From NCBI RefSeq assembly GCF_014692505.1, contig NZ_JACNYK010000006.1:124001-188000 (forward strand): a stretch of DNA of 64,000 bases, read 5' to 3'. Source of the stretch: Sphingobacterium arenae. Its GTDB lineage: Bacteria; Bacteroidota; Bacteroidia; Sphingobacteriales; Sphingobacteriaceae. Of this stretch, positions 9,210 to 18,446 are shown piece after piece; the first letter of the stretch is position 1; every line of letters starts with the position of its first letter. The notes under the pieces were generated by a model, which worked only from the letters and a program-made list of their open reading frames with translations, was not told where the DNA came from and ran no database searches. The position numbers were made by a program, and so were the translations under genes.

Positions 9210-9538
9210 TGGAGAATATTGTAACGCAGATTCAGGGTGTTCCGCTCAACCACTACATTATTTTTTGTAGTATTATGTTCGCTATCGGTGTTACGGGCGT
9301 ACTTATCCGTCGGAATGTAATTATCATTATGATGTCTATAGAATTGATGCTGAATGCTGTCAATTTATTGTTAGCGGCTTTTTCTGCCTATCGGGGCGAT
9401 CCGACAGGACAGGTATTCGTATTTTTCATCATGGCGTTAGCAGCAGCGGAGGTGGCTGTAGGATTGGCGATTATCATTATGGTGTACCGAAATACGAAGT
9501 CGGTGGATATTGAATCGTTGAGTAAATTGCGTTGGTAA
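9209..9538 (+). CDS. nuoK: NADH-quinone oxidoreductase subunit K
   Basis: A small antiporter-like membrane subunit of 109 residues with three helices. The conserved intramembrane glutamates that take part in proton transfer are visible in MSIELMLNAVNLL and AAAEVAVGLAII. The gene overlaps nuoJ by one base. The length and both glutamates fit the family exactly. Confidence 0.96.
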   Translation: MENIVTQIQGVPLNHYIIFCSIMFAIGVTGVLIRRNVIIIMMSIELMLNAVNLLLAAFSAYRGDPTGQVFVFFIMALAAAEVAVGLAIIIMVYRNTKSVDIESLSKLRW

Positions 9539-9569
9539 TTGAATAAGAGAATTTTTACTAAGAAACTGT

Positions 9570-11489
9570 ATGTCTGAATTAATTTGGCTGATCCCATTAA
9601 TACCTTTTATAGGTTTTGTAGTAAACGGCTTAATGGGGAATCGTGTGCCGAAAGCGATTACGGCTATTATTGGCTGTGGCGTGGTACTCGCTTCTTTTGT
9701 GTTAAGCTTATTTGTTTACTTTGAAGTCGCCGCGGCGCGTACGACCGGTGCTTCCGGAGAAATATATGTGCATCTCTTCGACTGGTTTACAGTAGGTAAG
9801 CTGCAAGTAGCGCTTTCTTTTTTAGCGGATCCGCTGAGTGCTATTATGCTTTTGATTATTACCGGTGTAGGCTTTTTGATTCATTTATATTCGTGTAGCT
9901 ATATGGCTAGCGATACGGGATTTGGAAAATTCTTCGCCTATCTCAATCTTTTCATCTTTTTTATGACTATCCTGGTGTTAGGTTCGAATTACCTCGTCAT
10001 GTTCATTGGATGGGAAGGTGTAGGGCTTTGTTCTTACTTATTGATCGGGTTTTGGTTCAAAAATGGTTCGTACGCTTCGGCTGCGAAGAAAGCTTTCGTG
10101 ATGAATCGTATCGGAGATTTAGGCTTTCTTATCGCGATGTTCTTTATTCTGGAGGCTTTTGGTAGCTTGGAATACGGAACTGTATTTGCAGAAGCGGCGA
10201 GTATGCCTATGGGAAGTTCTACCCTACTTGTGATTACGCTTTTGTTGTTTGTTGCTGCGACGGGTAAATCAGCACAGATTCCATTGTTTACCTGGCTACC
10301 AGACGCCATGGCGGGACCTACGCCGGTATCCGCGCTAATCCACGCCGCTACTATGGTAACAGCAGGTATATATATGGTTGTTCGTTCGAATATATTGTTT
10401 ACGCTTTCTCCTGTGACGATGGAGGTGATGGCGGTGGTGGGATTGGCGACAGCATTATTGGCAGCATTTATAGCAATTACACAAACTGATATCAAAAAGG
10501 TATTGGCATATTCTACGGTATCTCAATTGGGATACATGTTTCTCGGCCTCGGGGTCGGTGCGTTCACCGGGGCTTTTTTTCACGTTCTAACACACGCGTT
10601 TTTCAAAGCATTATTGTTCCTTGGAGCCGGATCGGTAATCCACGCCATGCATGATGAACAGGATATGCGTCAGATGGGAGGTTTAAGAAAGGCGCTGCCC
10701 ATTACGTTTATCACAATGTTTATCGGAACAATTGCGATTAGTGGAATCCCACCGTTTGCCGGATTCTTTTCTAAAGATGAGATATTGGCACACGCGTTTC
10801 AACACCAGCCTGTTTTGTGGGTAGTTGGTTTCTTGACCGCGCTATGCACGGCTTTTTATATGTTCCGTTTGTTATATCTAACTTTCTTCGGGAAGTTCCG
10901 GGGAACGGAAACACAGAAACAACATTTGCATGAGTCGCCGTGGCAAATGACACTTCCGTTGATTGTTTTGGCGGTACTATCCGTCGTTGGTGGCTTTATT
11001 AATATTCCGGAAGCATTGGGTGGGCATCATAGCTTAGCCGCTTTTCTAGCGCCGATTTTTGAAGCCGGAAGTATGCATGCGGAAGCGTTGACATTAAGCC
11101 ATAGCACGGAGTACCTGCTGATGGGGGTATCTGCGGGTGGTGCGTTGATCATGGGGTTTGTGGCTTACAACAGATATGTGAGAAAAGAAACGCGTCCGAC
11201 AGCTGATACAGATGCATCAAGCGGATTACATAAGTTGTCCTATCGGAAGCTATACGTGGACGAGTTTTATGATGCGCTTATTGTGCAGCCATTGAAGAAA
11301 TTATCAGTAGGCTTCTATAAATACGTGGATCGTTTAGGTATTGACGGGTTCGTAAATGGGATTGGCAACTTCTTTATTGGTGCGGGAAAAGGCATAAGAC
11401 AATGGCAAAGTGGTTATGTGGGGTTTTATATGATGATGATGGTGGTGAGTGTTATTGCTATTTTGTTGTATGCCGTGTTTAGTATATAA
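9570..11489 (+). CDS. nuoL: NADH-quinone oxidoreductase subunit L (distal proton channel)
   Basis: The largest antiporter-like subunit, at the far end of the membrane arm. The 639 residues contain about 14 transmembrane helices and a C-terminal tail that forms the long lateral helix. Conserved features include GWEGVGLCSYLLIGFW with the key glutamate of helix 5, and TWLPDAMAGPTPVSALIHAATMV (here as TWLPDAMAGPTP and VSALIHAATMV) with the broken-helix lysine region. The HAFFKALLFLGAGSVIH segment is also present. It continues the operon after a 31-base gap. Confidence 0.96.
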   Translation: MSELIWLIPLIPFIGFVVNGLMGNRVPKAITAIIGCGVVLASFVLSLFVYFEVAAARTTGASGEIYVHLFDWFTVGKLQVALSFLADPLSAIMLLIITGVGFLIHLYSCSYMASDTGFGKFFAYLNLFIFFMTILVLGSNYLVMFIGWEGVGLCSYLLIGFWFKNGSYASAAKKAFVMNRIGDLGFLIAMFFILEAFGSLEYGTVFAEAASMPMGSSTLLVITLLLFVAATGKSAQIPLFTWLPDAMAGPTPVSALIHAATMVTAGIYMVVRSNILFTLSPVTMEVMAVVGLATALLAAFIAITQTDIKKVLAYSTVSQLGYMFLGLGVGAFTGAFFHVLTHAFFKALLFLGAGSVIHAMHDEQDMRQMGGLRKALPITFITMFIGTIAISGIPPFAGFFSKDEILAHAFQHQPVLWVVGFLTALCTAFYMFRLLYLTFFGKFRGTETQKQHLHESPWQMTLPLIVLAVLSVVGGFINIPEALGGHHSLAAFLAPIFEAGSMHAEALTLSHSTEYLLMGVSAGGALIMGFVAYNRYVRKETRPTADTDASSGLHKLSYRKLYVDEFYDALIVQPLKKLSVGFYKYVDRLGIDGFVNGIGNFFIGAGKGIRQWQSGYVGFYMMMMVVSVIAILLYAVFSI

Positions 11490-11505
11490 TTTTGACTTTT
11501 AAACA

Positions 11506-12951
11506 ATGAGTAACCTATTTATATTACTATTAGTTCCTGTTATTTCGGCAATAGTATTATGTTTTATAAAAGATGCTGTACGGGCTAAATGGATAGCATT
11601 GTTTGTAGCAATATTGGAATTAGGACTTTCTATTCCGTTTCTGTGCGGATTTATTCCAGACGCAAGTATACAATTCGAACAGCATTGGATGTGGGTCGAG
11701 TCTTTGGGTATTCAGTTTCATATTGGTTTAGATGGTATTAGCCTACCCATGTTGCTGTTGACAAATGGACTGATTCCGCTTATTGTGCTGTCTTCGTTTC
11801 GCAAAGCACATAAGGGGAATTTCTTCGCGTTGATCTCCTTTATGCAAGCGGGATTATTGCTTGTATTCTTGGCGTTGGACGCTTTCACATTCTATGTCGG
11901 ATGGGAAATAGCGTTGATCCCTATTTATTTTATCTGCGCCCTTTGGGGTGATGGCGACCGTATTCGTATTAATCTTAAATTCTTTGTTTATACATTTTTC
12001 GGAAGCTTATTGATGTTGGTGGCGCTTATTTATCTATATAACCAAAGTGCCACACCAAGCTTTGAATGGAGTGCATTTGTAGCATTGGACTTGTCTGAAT
12101 CTACACAGCGCTGGATATTCTGGGCCTTTTTCTTGGCGTTTGCCATTAAGATCCCGATTTTGCCGTTCCATACCTGGCAACCGGATACCTATACCCACGC
12201 ACCGGCAGCGGGAACGATGCTATTGGCGGGTATTATGCTTAAAATGGGGGTATATGGATTGATTCGTTGGCTATTACCCGTTGCTCCGCTTGGTGCATTG
12301 GCTTACAGCCAAGTTGTCATGGCTCTTTGTGTTATTGGGATTGTATACGCTTCGATCATTGCTTTTAAACAGCAGGATGCCAAACGATTGATCGCCTATT
12401 CTTCTATTGCACACGTCGGGCTTATTTCAGCCGGCGTATTTTCGTGGAATATGGAAGGATTACAAGGGGCAATCATACAGATGGTGAACCATGGCTTGAG
12501 TGTAGTGGGACTATTTTTTATCATCGATATTTTACAGGAGCGTACAGAAACGCGCACGTTGGCAGAATGGGGTGGAATAGCGAGCAAGACTCCTCGCTTA
12601 GCAACGGTATTTCTTGTCATCTTGATGGGAGCCGTCGGATTGCCGTTAACCAATGGCTTTATCGGTGAATTTCTCTTGTTGAAAGGATTGTTTGATTATG
12701 GCGTATGGTACGCTGTTTTTGGTGGGCTCACGTTAATTTTGGGGGCAGTTTATATGTTACGCTTGTATCAAAAATCGATGTTAGGTTCGTTATCGGAACG
12801 CGCTGAGGGGATCGTAGATATCAAAGGCTACGAGTTATTGGTGTTGGGGGTGATTGTATTTTTTACGCTGTTTTTAGGTGTGTGGCCGAAAGCTATTTTA
12901 CATCTTTCTGAAGCATCGGTAGTGAACTTATTGAATCAAATTAAATTTTAA
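11506..12951 (+). CDS. nuoM: NADH-quinone oxidoreductase subunit M
   Basis: The second antiporter-like proton channel of complex I, with about 14 transmembrane helices in 481 residues. The family signatures are visible: FYVGWEIALIPIYFI with the conserved glutamate, KIPILPFHTWQPDTYTHAPA, and AYSSIAHVGLISAGVF. It lies 16 bases after nuoL and 19 bases before nuoN. The Na+/H+ antiporter subunit MrpD is related, but the position within a complete nuo operon settles the call. Confidence 0.96.
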   Translation: MSNLFILLLVPVISAIVLCFIKDAVRAKWIALFVAILELGLSIPFLCGFIPDASIQFEQHWMWVESLGIQFHIGLDGISLPMLLLTNGLIPLIVLSSFRKAHKGNFFALISFMQAGLLLVFLALDAFTFYVGWEIALIPIYFICALWGDGDRIRINLKFFVYTFFGSLLMLVALIYLYNQSATPSFEWSAFVALDLSESTQRWIFWAFFLAFAIKIPILPFHTWQPDTYTHAPAAGTMLLAGIMLKMGVYGLIRWLLPVAPLGALAYSQVVMALCVIGIVYASIIAFKQQDAKRLIAYSSIAHVGLISAGVFSWNMEGLQGAIIQMVNHGLSVVGLFFIIDILQERTETRTLAEWGGIASKTPRLATVFLVILMGAVGLPLTNGFIGEFLLLKGLFDYGVWYAVFGGLTLILGAVYMLRLYQKSMLGSLSERAEGIVDIKGYELLVLGVIVFFTLFLGVWPKAILHLSEASVVNLLNQIKF

Positions 12952-12970
12952 TTAGCGATTGTAGAATATT

Positions 12971-14353
12971 ATGGGGGCAATTATTACATTGTGTATCTTG
13001 GGAATCGTGGTATTATATCTGGGCTTATTCAAAGCAAAGAATGCGCTGCTTCCTGTAACCTTGCTGGGACTGGTCGTAACACTGGGATTCCTGTTGTCAG
13101 GATGGAACAGCGAAGCACTACCACAACTTCATGGAATGGTAATTTTTGATCGCTTAGCGTTGTCTTTTTCGATTCTGTGTGTGGTCATCACGGGGCTAGT
13201 GATTCTTCTTTCAAAAGAATATTTCAAAAATATCAGCACGTATCTTTCGGAATATTTTTGTTTGATTATCTTTTCGTTGACTGGTGCATTGCTGGTTAAC
13301 GCCTACCATAATTTTGCCATGTTGTTCATCGGTATAGAAGTGATGTCGGTTGCCTTGTATATTCTGGTAGGTATCCGAAAAACGGATCTTGCTTCAAATG
13401 AAGCGGCACTTAAGTACTTTTTGATGGGCGCGTTTTCAACGGGATTCCTCCTTTTCGGTATCACGCTCTTGTATGGAGCGTCGGGCACATTTGATTTAAC
13501 GGAGTTACAAGCCTACGTACAAACCGCTTCGGAGATCTCTCCATTATTCTACGGAGGCGTGTTGTTATTACTTTGTGGTTTGTGTTTCAAAGTGGGTGCG
13601 GCTCCTTTTCATTTCTGGACACCAGATGTCTATGACGGGGCGCCGATATTGATAACCAGCTTTATGAGTACGGTCGTAAAAGTTGCGTCGTTTGTTGGCT
13701 TCTTACGACTTTTCAGTACTGTGTTGGTCCCATTACACGATTTCTGGACACCTGTATTGCTGACCATCATTATCATCACACTTTTTATAGGGAATATCAC
13801 GGCGTTGCTGCAATCTAGTTTTAAACGGATGATGGCTTATTCGAGTATTTCGCATGCGGGGTATATGCTGTTTGCAATTATCGCCATTGGTGCAACTTCG
13901 GTTTCGGGTATGCTGGTTTATGCAACGGCTTATTCATTGGCTTCAGTGATTGCTTTTGGTGTACTTATTTTAGTTAAACGGGGTAGCGGCTCGGAAAATT
14001 TTGAATCGTTTAACGGTTTGGCTAAAAAGGAGCCCATGCTTGCCTTCGTACTGACCATTGCGATGCTTTCTCTTGCCGGTATTCCGTTGACGGCAGGCTT
14101 TATGGGGAAATTTATGATGTTCAATAATGTAATGGGAACCTATAATATCACCCTCCTTATTCTGGCTGTTATTAATGCGGCTGTTGGCGTGTATTATTAT
14201 TTGCATGTGGTGGTGAATATGTATTTCCGCAAATCGGAGGACGAAGTGGTGACACAACATGTACCAGTCAGCTACAAGGTCGTATTGATTGTCGCCGCTG
14301 TGTTAACTGTGATCATCGGGGTCTATCCTGATAGTATTTTAGGGTTCCTATAA
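12971..14353 (+). CDS. nuoN: NADH-quinone oxidoreductase subunit N
   Basis: The third antiporter-like subunit, next to NuoK in the membrane arm. The 460 residues form about 13-14 helices. Diagnostic segments are FIGIEVMSVALYILVG with the conserved glutamate, FKVGAAPFHFWTPDVYDGAP with the lysine, and MAYSSISHAGYMLFA. It is the last gene of the operon. No clear intrinsic terminator is visible behind it, and the next promoter box lies 75 bases downstream. Confidence 0.96.
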   Translation: MGAIITLCILGIVVLYLGLFKAKNALLPVTLLGLVVTLGFLLSGWNSEALPQLHGMVIFDRLALSFSILCVVITGLVILLSKEYFKNISTYLSEYFCLIIFSLTGALLVNAYHNFAMLFIGIEVMSVALYILVGIRKTDLASNEAALKYFLMGAFSTGFLLFGITLLYGASGTFDLTELQAYVQTASEISPLFYGGVLLLLCGLCFKVGAAPFHFWTPDVYDGAPILITSFMSTVVKVASFVGFLRLFSTVLVPLHDFWTPVLLTIIIITLFIGNITALLQSSFKRMMAYSSISHAGYMLFAIIAIGATSVSGMLVYATAYSLASVIAFGVLILVKRGSGSENFESFNGLAKKEPMLAFVLTIAMLSLAGIPLTAGFMGKFMMFNNVMGTYNITLLILAVINAAVGVYYYLHVVVNMYFRKSEDEVVTQHVPVSYKVVLIVAAVLTVIIGVYPDSILGFL

Positions 14354-14427
14354 CTCTAAAAAGACTACTTACAGTATTTGCATGGACTGATTTATACAAT
14401 TTTTATATAAAATAAGAAAAAGTCTAC

Positions 14428-14435
14428 TATATTTG
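14428..14435 (+). promoter_or_regulatory. Promoter -7 box for the structured leader and the 88-residue gene
   Basis: TATATTTG matches TAnnTTTG. It would start transcription about 5 bases downstream, at roughly 14440, which is exactly the first base of the closing helix of the RNA described next. No good -33 element is visible. Confidence 0.5.
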
Positions 14436-14439
14436 TAGG

Positions 14440-14548
14440 GTATTCAGAATTGCATGTTGTGCAATGCCAACCGAGTGTAGTCACCACGGTGGAAAGATAA
14501 TACGGGCATCGTCCAAAATAAACGTCGTCTTCCCGATTTTCTGAATAC
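14440..14548 (+). ncRNA. Predicted structured leader RNA of unknown family
   Basis: GTATTCAGAA at 14440-14449 and TTCTGAATAC at 14539-14548 are perfect complements and close a domain of about 109 bases. Inside it I can draw a hairpin ATTGCA-TGTTG-TGCAAT (14449-14465), a second hairpin built from ACCG/CGGT and GTG/CAC around a TAGT loop (14470-14490), and a CGGG/CCCG helix (14503-14506 with 14532-14535). There is no T-run behind it, so it looks like a 5' leader rather than a terminated small RNA. I do not recognise it as a known riboswitch, SRP RNA or 6S RNA. The folding was drawn by eye. Confidence 0.45.
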
Positions 14549-14583
14549 AATTTATGGTTAAACACTTTAATTCTAAATTGTAT
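14545..14583 (+). repeat. Near-perfect inverted repeat that covers the start codon of the 88-residue gene
   Basis: ATACAATTTA (14545-14554) pairs with TAAATTGTAT (14574-14583). The stem continues inward after one mismatch through two G-T pairs to TTAAA (14558-14562) and TTTAA (14566-14570) around a CAC loop. That gives 17 of 18 positions paired. The 3' arm includes the first two bases of the ATG at 14582, and the 5' arm shares 4 bases with the closing helix of the upstream RNA domain. The two structures therefore compete. Confidence 0.7.
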
Positions 14584-14848
14584 GGACACAAGAAACGAAC
14601 TTTACCATCATCTTATTAGACAATTTCAGAACTATAGCGCTGAAGAATTGGTCCAACTTAATAATGAACTCGTATCCGGCAGATGGGGGGCAAGCCGAAG
14701 CACTTTTCGTACGGCAGTCTTAAATACGCTATCAAAGAAGGGGGTCGATTTATCCGCTATCATTCATCGTAACGATGGTTTTACGACGATACAGATCGTT
14801 CCCGTGGCGTTAGCCGAGAATAATGTATTGATTCCGCTACCAGAATAA
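14582..14848 (+). CDS. Hypothetical protein of 88 residues behind a structured leader
   Basis: I do not recognise this protein. It has 88 residues, no signal peptide and no membrane segment, so it is probably cytoplasmic. The N-terminal half looks helical (HHLIRQFQNYSAEELVQLNN). The middle is rich in Arg and Ser (GRWGASRSTFRTAVLNTL), and the C-terminal half looks like beta strands (FTTIQIVPVALAENNVLIP). Its own promoter box, the long leader and the ATG buried in a hairpin suggest that its translation is controlled. The gene stands alone between nuoN and a divergently unrelated outer membrane protein gene. Confidence 0.7.
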   Translation: MDTRNELYHHLIRQFQNYSAEELVQLNNELVSGRWGASRSTFRTAVLNTLSKKGVDLSAIIHRNDGFTTIQIVPVALAENNVLIPLPE

Positions 14849-14958
14849 GACGCTGTGTAATATAAAATCGACGCTGACGAAGTTCATCGTTATAAAAAAA
14901 TCAATTTCATTTTAATCTTATTGTACAAATTGTATCTTTATGCGGAGCCATTTTGAAT

Positions 14959-17493
14959 ATGAGGAGAATATGCTTGCTGAAATTGTCGCTATTGATATTT
15001 ATTCTTGGCATTGCTGTACAGCATAGCGTGGCCCAACAAAAAATCAGTGGAACGGTAGTAGACGGTGTAACGGGGAAAGGTGTTCCGCAGACGAGCATAC
15101 GCGTGCAGGGGACATCGGATGGTACTTCGTGCGATGCTTTTGGTCGATTTTCCTTGACGACAGATGCACAGCTTCCACTGGAACTCGTCGTGTCGGCTAT
15201 CGGCTATAAGGAAATGCTTGTGGGGGTTGACACATCACAGAAGCATTTGCATATTGCGTTAGAGAATGATAAAAATGTAATTGATGCCGTGGAAATTTCT
15301 CGTCGTCAGAAATATCGAAATCGAAATCCAGCGGTAGATATTATTCATCAAGTCATTAAAAACAAGCGATCTAACCGTTTGGAAAATCAGCCGAGATTAT
15401 CTTTTCAACAGTATGATAAACTGCAATTTGGACTCGTTAACCCCTCTGAGCAGTATAATAAGCGGATGGGAAGCTTACGCTTTTTCTTTGATAATGTAGA
15501 TACATTGACCTCGCCGGGAAATAAATTACTCACCATTTTTATGCAAGAACAGCTGAGCGATGTCTACTCTAAAAATGACCCCAAAGCATTTAAAAAGCGT
15601 GTAAAATCTATCAAACAGACAGATTTTGACGACCGATATGTGAACAACCACAATATCCAATCGTATTTATCTTACCTTTTTCAGGATATTGAGATTTATG
15701 ATGAAAATATTTTTCTGATTAATAAATTGTTCTTAAGTCCAATAGCCAATAATGCGCCAGTCTTTTATAAATATTATATAGCGGATACGATTGATACAGA
15801 AGATGGTCGTTTCATAGAGCTGAATTTCGAACCCAGAAATAAAACAGATCTGCTGCTTAGTGGTAAATTGCGGATCACAACGGATGGCCGGTTTGCCGTA
15901 CAGGGCGCTACTTTACACGCAAACAAAGAAGCAAATCTGAATTGGGTGAACGACATAACGATTGATTTGTACTTCCGTCCGAATAGCGAGCGATATATGT
16001 TTTTAGTTCGCAGCCACGTGGATATCATGTTCGGAACGAATCGAAATGATGCCGTATATGGACGCAAAACGACATATAATTATGATTATGACTTCTCTCC
16101 ATCTTTTTCGGATGATATCTTTAAGGGAGCACCTACAGAGGTACTGACAACGGCAAAGGACAATGAGAAGCTTGTTCACCAACAACGACCGGTGCAACTA
16201 TCACCGGTTGAAAACCGAGTTTATGCAAACGTTGATTCGCTGAACAACAATCGTACGTTTCGGACAATGCTAGTGGCTGGTTATCTATTAGCGCAGGGAT
16301 TCTATCCGGCAGGACCTGTCGAGTTTGGGCCATTGGAATATTTGTATTCACGGAATAATATCGAAGGCAATAGGATACGGCTGAGTGGACGGACAACGCT
16401 TCGGTTTTCGGAGAAAGTGTTTATCGAGGGATATTTGGCATATGGTACACAAGATGGTGCTGTGAAATACTTTATGCGACCCACATTTTCGCTCAATGGG
16501 AAATCGGTTGCTGCTTTTCCGGCGCATTATCTGCAACTAGCGGTGCAACATGATATTTTTGATCCGGGCAGGATGTTGGGTTTTAAGAAGGGAGATAGTT
16601 TCTTTCAGTCAATACGGAGTAATCGTCCGACAAAATGGATGGATACGTACGCATATCAGTTCAAACACTTAATAGAATTTGGTAACCACGTAAGCCTGCA
16701 AAGCTCTTTTATCCATCACCGTCGACGAGCGATAGGGGATTTAGAATTCATTTCTTCTGGAGATGTCCAACAGGATATCTCCAATATAAATACGAATGAG
16801 TTGGAATTTATATTGCGATGGGCGCCAAAGGAGAAATTCTACTACCGTAACCTGACACGTAACACAATTATCGAGAAATATCCCGTCTTTAATCTGCAAT
16901 ATAATCGTGGACTAAAAGGATTTTGGAGCGGAGATTATGCTTTTGATGCCGTTCGGGCTTCCGTGTCGAAGCGTTTTTTCTTAAATCAATTTGGTTTTGC
17001 GGATATGACATTAAGCGGGGGGAAAATTTGGGGTGCTCTCCCTTACCCATTGTTGGAAATGCCAAATGTATTCCGCGATGAGGATACGCGCCATGAAATA
17101 GATTTTTCGATGATGCGTAGCATGGAGTTTGTTGCGGACGAGTACATCCGGTTGGCGTTTGAACATCAGCTAGAAGGGTTTATCCTCAATAAGATTCCGC
17201 TGATTAAGAAACTTAAACTAAGGGAGATTTGGGGAGGAAAAATGTTTTATGGTCGGTTAAGCGATTTGAATAACCCATACATTAGTAAGGATGTCATTCT
17301 TTTTGATACCGATGCAGATGGTAATATCATGACCCACGTATTTGATAATAAGGTGCCTTACTGGGAAGGAAAAGTGGGTATCGATAATATTTTTCGTCTG
17401 TTGCGCGTTGAATATATACGTCGGTTAAATTATACGGGATTACCAAACGTCGATAAGGACAGGTATCGGGTAAGTCTTCATTTAAATTTCTAA
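14959..17493 (+). CDS. DUF5686 family protein with carboxypeptidase-like regulatory domain
   Basis: A large outer-envelope protein of about 844 residues. I chose ATG 14959 over the in-frame TTG at 14953 because it gives a normal signal peptide (MRRICLLKLSLLIFILGIAVQ, cleaved near HSVAQQ). A CarboxypepD_reg-like beta-sandwich follows (about residues 27-105, starting QKISGTVVDGVTGKGVP and ending SAIGYKE), as in many TonB-linked Bacteroidetes proteins. The rest matches the DUF5686 layout, probably with a C-terminal beta-barrel that ends in an aromatic residue (RVSLHLNF). The function of this family is not established; it is not a SusC because there is no TonB plug domain. Confidence 0.8.
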   Translation: MRRICLLKLSLLIFILGIAVQHSVAQQKISGTVVDGVTGKGVPQTSIRVQGTSDGTSCDAFGRFSLTTDAQLPLELVVSAIGYKEMLVGVDTSQKHLHIALENDKNVIDAVEISRRQKYRNRNPAVDIIHQVIKNKRSNRLENQPRLSFQQYDKLQFGLVNPSEQYNKRMGSLRFFFDNVDTLTSPGNKLLTIFMQEQLSDVYSKNDPKAFKKRVKSIKQTDFDDRYVNNHNIQSYLSYLFQDIEIYDENIFLINKLFLSPIANNAPVFYKYYIADTIDTEDGRFIELNFEPRNKTDLLLSGKLRITTDGRFAVQGATLHANKEANLNWVNDITIDLYFRPNSERYMFLVRSHVDIMFGTNRNDAVYGRKTTYNYDYDFSPSFSDDIFKGAPTEVLTTAKDNEKLVHQQRPVQLSPVENRVYANVDSLNNNRTFRTMLVAGYLLAQGFYPAGPVEFGPLEYLYSRNNIEGNRIRLSGRTTLRFSEKVFIEGYLAYGTQDGAVKYFMRPTFSLNGKSVAAFPAHYLQLAVQHDIFDPGRMLGFKKGDSFFQSIRSNRPTKWMDTYAYQFKHLIEFGNHVSLQSSFIHHRRRAIGDLEFISSGDVQQDISNINTNELEFILRWAPKEKFYYRNLTRNTIIEKYPVFNLQYNRGLKGFWSGDYAFDAVRASVSKRFFLNQFGFADMTLSGGKIWGALPYPLLEMPNVFRDEDTRHEIDFSMMRSMEFVADEYIRLAFEHQLEGFILNKIPLIKKLKLREIWGGKMFYGRLSDLNNPYISKDVILFDTDADGNIMTHVFDNKVPYWEGKVGIDNIFRLLRVEYIRRLNYTGLPNVDKDRYRVSLHLNF

Positions 17494-17544
17494 TGCGGAG
17501 CAACCACTATGATTTAGCGGAAATCTTACAGGGAGGAATGAACT

Positions 17545-17558
17545 GAGCTTGCGATCTC
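17545..17558 (+). repeat. Short hairpin element in the leader of the enoyl-CoA hydratase gene
   Basis: GAGCTTGCGATCTC can form a short stem around TGCG. It is identical in 13 of 14 bases to the element at 52564-52577, and both are followed by an AAATAATTA stretch before the start codon of a gene. Confidence 0.4.
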
Positions 17559-17627
17559 TTGAACAAATAATTAAACAAACACGGGGTGAAAGACCTGATT
17601 GCTCCATCACCTTTAGAATAATTTACT

Positions 17628-18410
17628 ATGATGAAAGAAGCACCTTTATATTTTCTGTTGGAGATTAAAAATAAAACGGCTTATATCACGGTAAATAGAC
17701 CGGATAAGTTGAATGCACTGAATACGCTTGTCTTAAAAGAACTTGCGGAAATATTGACAAGACTAAAAGTGGATGATGATGTCCGGGGTATAATCTTAAC
17801 CGGTGTGGGAGATAAAGCTTTTGTGGCGGGTGCCGACATTAAAGAATTTCAGAAATTTTCGTCTGCTGAGGCGCGGCAACTATCGAAATCGGGACAGGAA
17901 GAGGTCATGGATGAACTGTATACTTTTCCGAAACCAGTGCTTGCGGCTATCAATGGGTTTGCATTGGGTGGAGGGTTGGAATTGGCGATGGCATGCCACA
18001 TCCGCTTGGCGAGTGAACAAGCAAAGATGGGACTTCCGGAGGTTTCTCTAGGAATTATTCCGGGATACGGCGGTACACAACGGTTGCCGCAATTGGTTGG
18101 ACGCGGAAAAGCATTGGAAATGATTATGACCGGTGAGATGATCGATGCGCAAGATGCGTTGCAATGGGGGCTGGTTAATCAAGTAGTGTCATCCGAGGAA
18201 TTGATTCCTACCTGTGAAAGGCTCTTGGAAAAAATATACCAACGTTCGCAAAAAGCGATCGCAGCTGCTATCCGGGTGGTGAATATGGGGCTTATGCAAC
18301 CGGAAAAGGGATACGAAGAAGAAATGGACGCCTTTGCAGATGCTTTTGATACGATGGATTTTAAGGAAGGAGTTGCGGCTTTCTTGGAAAAGCGAAAACC
18401 AAACTTTTAA
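17628..18410 (+). CDS. Enoyl-CoA hydratase/isomerase family protein
   Basis: A crotonase-fold enzyme of 260 residues, probably hydrating trans-2-enoyl-CoA in fatty acid or amino acid breakdown. The oxyanion-hole segments are present: KAFVAGADIKEF at 63-74 and NGFALGGGLELA at 109-120. Both catalytic glutamates of true hydratases are retained, Glu118 and Glu138 (GLPEVSLGIIPGYGGTQRL), which argues for hydratase rather than isomerase activity. Two consecutive ATG codons are possible starts (17628 and 17631). No other beta-oxidation gene is adjacent, so the exact substrate cannot be assigned. Confidence 0.88.
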   Translation: MMKEAPLYFLLEIKNKTAYITVNRPDKLNALNTLVLKELAEILTRLKVDDDVRGIILTGVGDKAFVAGADIKEFQKFSSAEARQLSKSGQEEVMDELYTFPKPVLAAINGFALGGGLELAMACHIRLASEQAKMGLPEVSLGIIPGYGGTQRLPQLVGRGKALEMIMTGEMIDAQDALQWGLVNQVVSSEELIPTCERLLEKIYQRSQKAIAAAIRVVNMGLMQPEKGYEEEMDAFADAFDTMDFKEGVAAFLEKRKPNF

Positions 18411-18446
18411 TATAATTGTTCATCCGTTATAGACACTATTAGCTGT

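Noticed and set aside
12444..12668. Second plus-strand open frame inside nuoM and many other overlapping frames
   Set aside because: They lie within well-identified genes, have no motifs or start signals, and their composition is that of a shifted frame.
14392..14589. Minus-strand open frame of 65 codons over the leader of the 88-residue gene
   Set aside because: It lies across the promoter box and both arms of the RNA helices, has no start signal, and its cysteine pattern (CTTC) is not supported by any second motif.
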